Source: Pseudomonadota bacterium
GTDB lineage: Bacteria; Pseudomonadota; Alphaproteobacteria; Caulobacterales; Caulobacteraceae
NCBI GenBank assembly: GCA_023456105.1
Contig: JAEYAO010000047.1
Location: 1-42,296, forward strand
DNA: 42,296 nucleotides
Reading direction: 5' to 3'
The notes under the pieces: generated by a model
What the model saw: only the letters and a program-made list of their open reading frames with translations
Told to the model about the DNA's origin: nothing
The model's database searches: none
Position numbers and translations under genes: made by a program
In this document: piece by piece, positions 42,001 through 42,296 of the stretch
Layout of the letters: the number at the start of each line of letters is the position of its first letter
Numbering within the stretch: position 1 is the first letter of the stretch

Positions 42001-42296
42001 TTAGAAGTTGATGTCGACGGTGGCGCGACGGTTCAGCGGTTCGCGCACGCCGTCGGCGGTGGCGCGGGCCAGCTGGGTTTCGCCGCGGCCGTCCAGCGAC
42101 ACCACGCCGCCCGACACGCCCTGGGCGACCATGGCGTCAGCCACGGTGCGGGCGCGGCGGTTCGACAGACCCACGTTGTAGGCGGCCGAGCCGGAGGTGT
42201 CGGCGTGGCCGACCACCAGCACGCGGGTCGGACGGCCCGACTTGGCGTAGTTGGCGGCCTGCGTCACCACCGAGCGGGCTTCCGCCGTCAGGTCCG
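42001..42296 (-). CDS. OmpA-domain outer-membrane protein, C-terminal part
   Basis: The frame is open from the window edge to a TAA at 42001-42003. The visible 97 residues are the C-terminal OmpA/MotB peptidoglycan-binding domain. VLVVGHADTSGSAAYNVGLS precedes NRRARTVADAM, then GRGETQLARAT and PLNRRATVDINF, which contain the conserved Asp and Arg that bind diaminopimelate. The N-terminal part lies outside the window, so the presence of a beta-barrel is unknown. An internal GTG at 42270 is not the true start. Two downstream hairpins, one a terminator, end the transcript. Confidence 0.92.
   Translation of the reverse strand, partial: DLTAEARSVVTQAANYAKSGRPTRVLVVGHADTSGSAAYNVGLSNRRARTVADAMVAQGVSGGVVSLDGRGETQLARATADGVREPLNRRATVDINF

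Noticed and set aside
1..42296. CRISPR arrays, prophage genes, toxin-antitoxin or restriction systems
   Set aside because: No regularly spaced repeats, phage structural genes or known defence genes were seen on either strand.

Overview
The window is a chromosomal segment of a GC-rich alphaproteobacterium. Gene content, codon bias and the order rpmH-rnpA-yidC-engB fit Caulobacterales, and a Brevundimonas-like genome is my best guess; that genus assignment is inference, not a database result.

Layout. (1) 1-5548 looks like accessory DNA. It holds the right end of an IS3-family element, an erythromycin-esterase-like hydrolase directly behind it, a large four-PAS hybrid histidine kinase, and about 900 bp of gene-poor, partly decayed sequence. 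It stops at the 3' end of a tRNA-Arg(ACG). (2) 5785-8381 carries gamma-glutamyltransferase and a convergent LpxR-like outer-membrane protein. (3) 8506-15144 carries a split class I ribonucleotide reductase, nrdA and nrdB, each with a pair of NrdR-type boxes. Between them lie a PAP2 phosphatase with a coupled 10-residue leader peptide, a yybP-ykoY (Mn2+) riboswitch ahead of a GDT1-type exporter, and an overlapping nucleotidyltransferase/metallophosphoesterase pair. (4) 15217-20552 carries a DUF4142 protein, a Gfo/Idh/MocA oxidoreductase, a small DUF4880-like protein, a zinc alcohol dehydrogenase, and a TVP38/TMEM64 membrane protein overlapping a histidine kinase. (5) 20589-23701 is the rpmH-rnpA-yidC-engB housekeeping operon with a clear sigma70 promoter. 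(6) 23781-26621 encodes a two-domain M16 peptidase. (7) 26858-32952 is the branched-chain 2-oxoacid dehydrogenase operon (E1alpha, E1beta, E2, E3) with a divergent Lrp/AsnC regulator. (8) 32980-42296 carries a pirin, a WD40-like protein, MtgA, an M2 dipeptidase, a TadG-like vWA protein, a 2OG-Fe(II) oxygenase, an OmpA-like lipoprotein, a small membrane protein and the end of a second OmpA-domain protein.

Standout observations. The E2 gene has an in-frame TGA 46 codons before its normal end, which removes the catalytic HRIVDG segment although all downstream codons remain intact. The same gene has two nearly identical lipoyl domains sharing a 36-bp perfect direct repeat, and a REP-like palindrome translated within its linker. 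NrdR boxes lie on both unlinked nrd promoters with exact 32-bp periodicity, and neither subunit has an ATP-cone. No CRISPR array, prophage or recognisable defence island was seen. Most of the window is ordinary housekeeping sequence; I did not find a clearly new multi-gene system, and the most promising lesser-known pairs are TVP38-kinase and nucleotidyltransferase-phosphoesterase.
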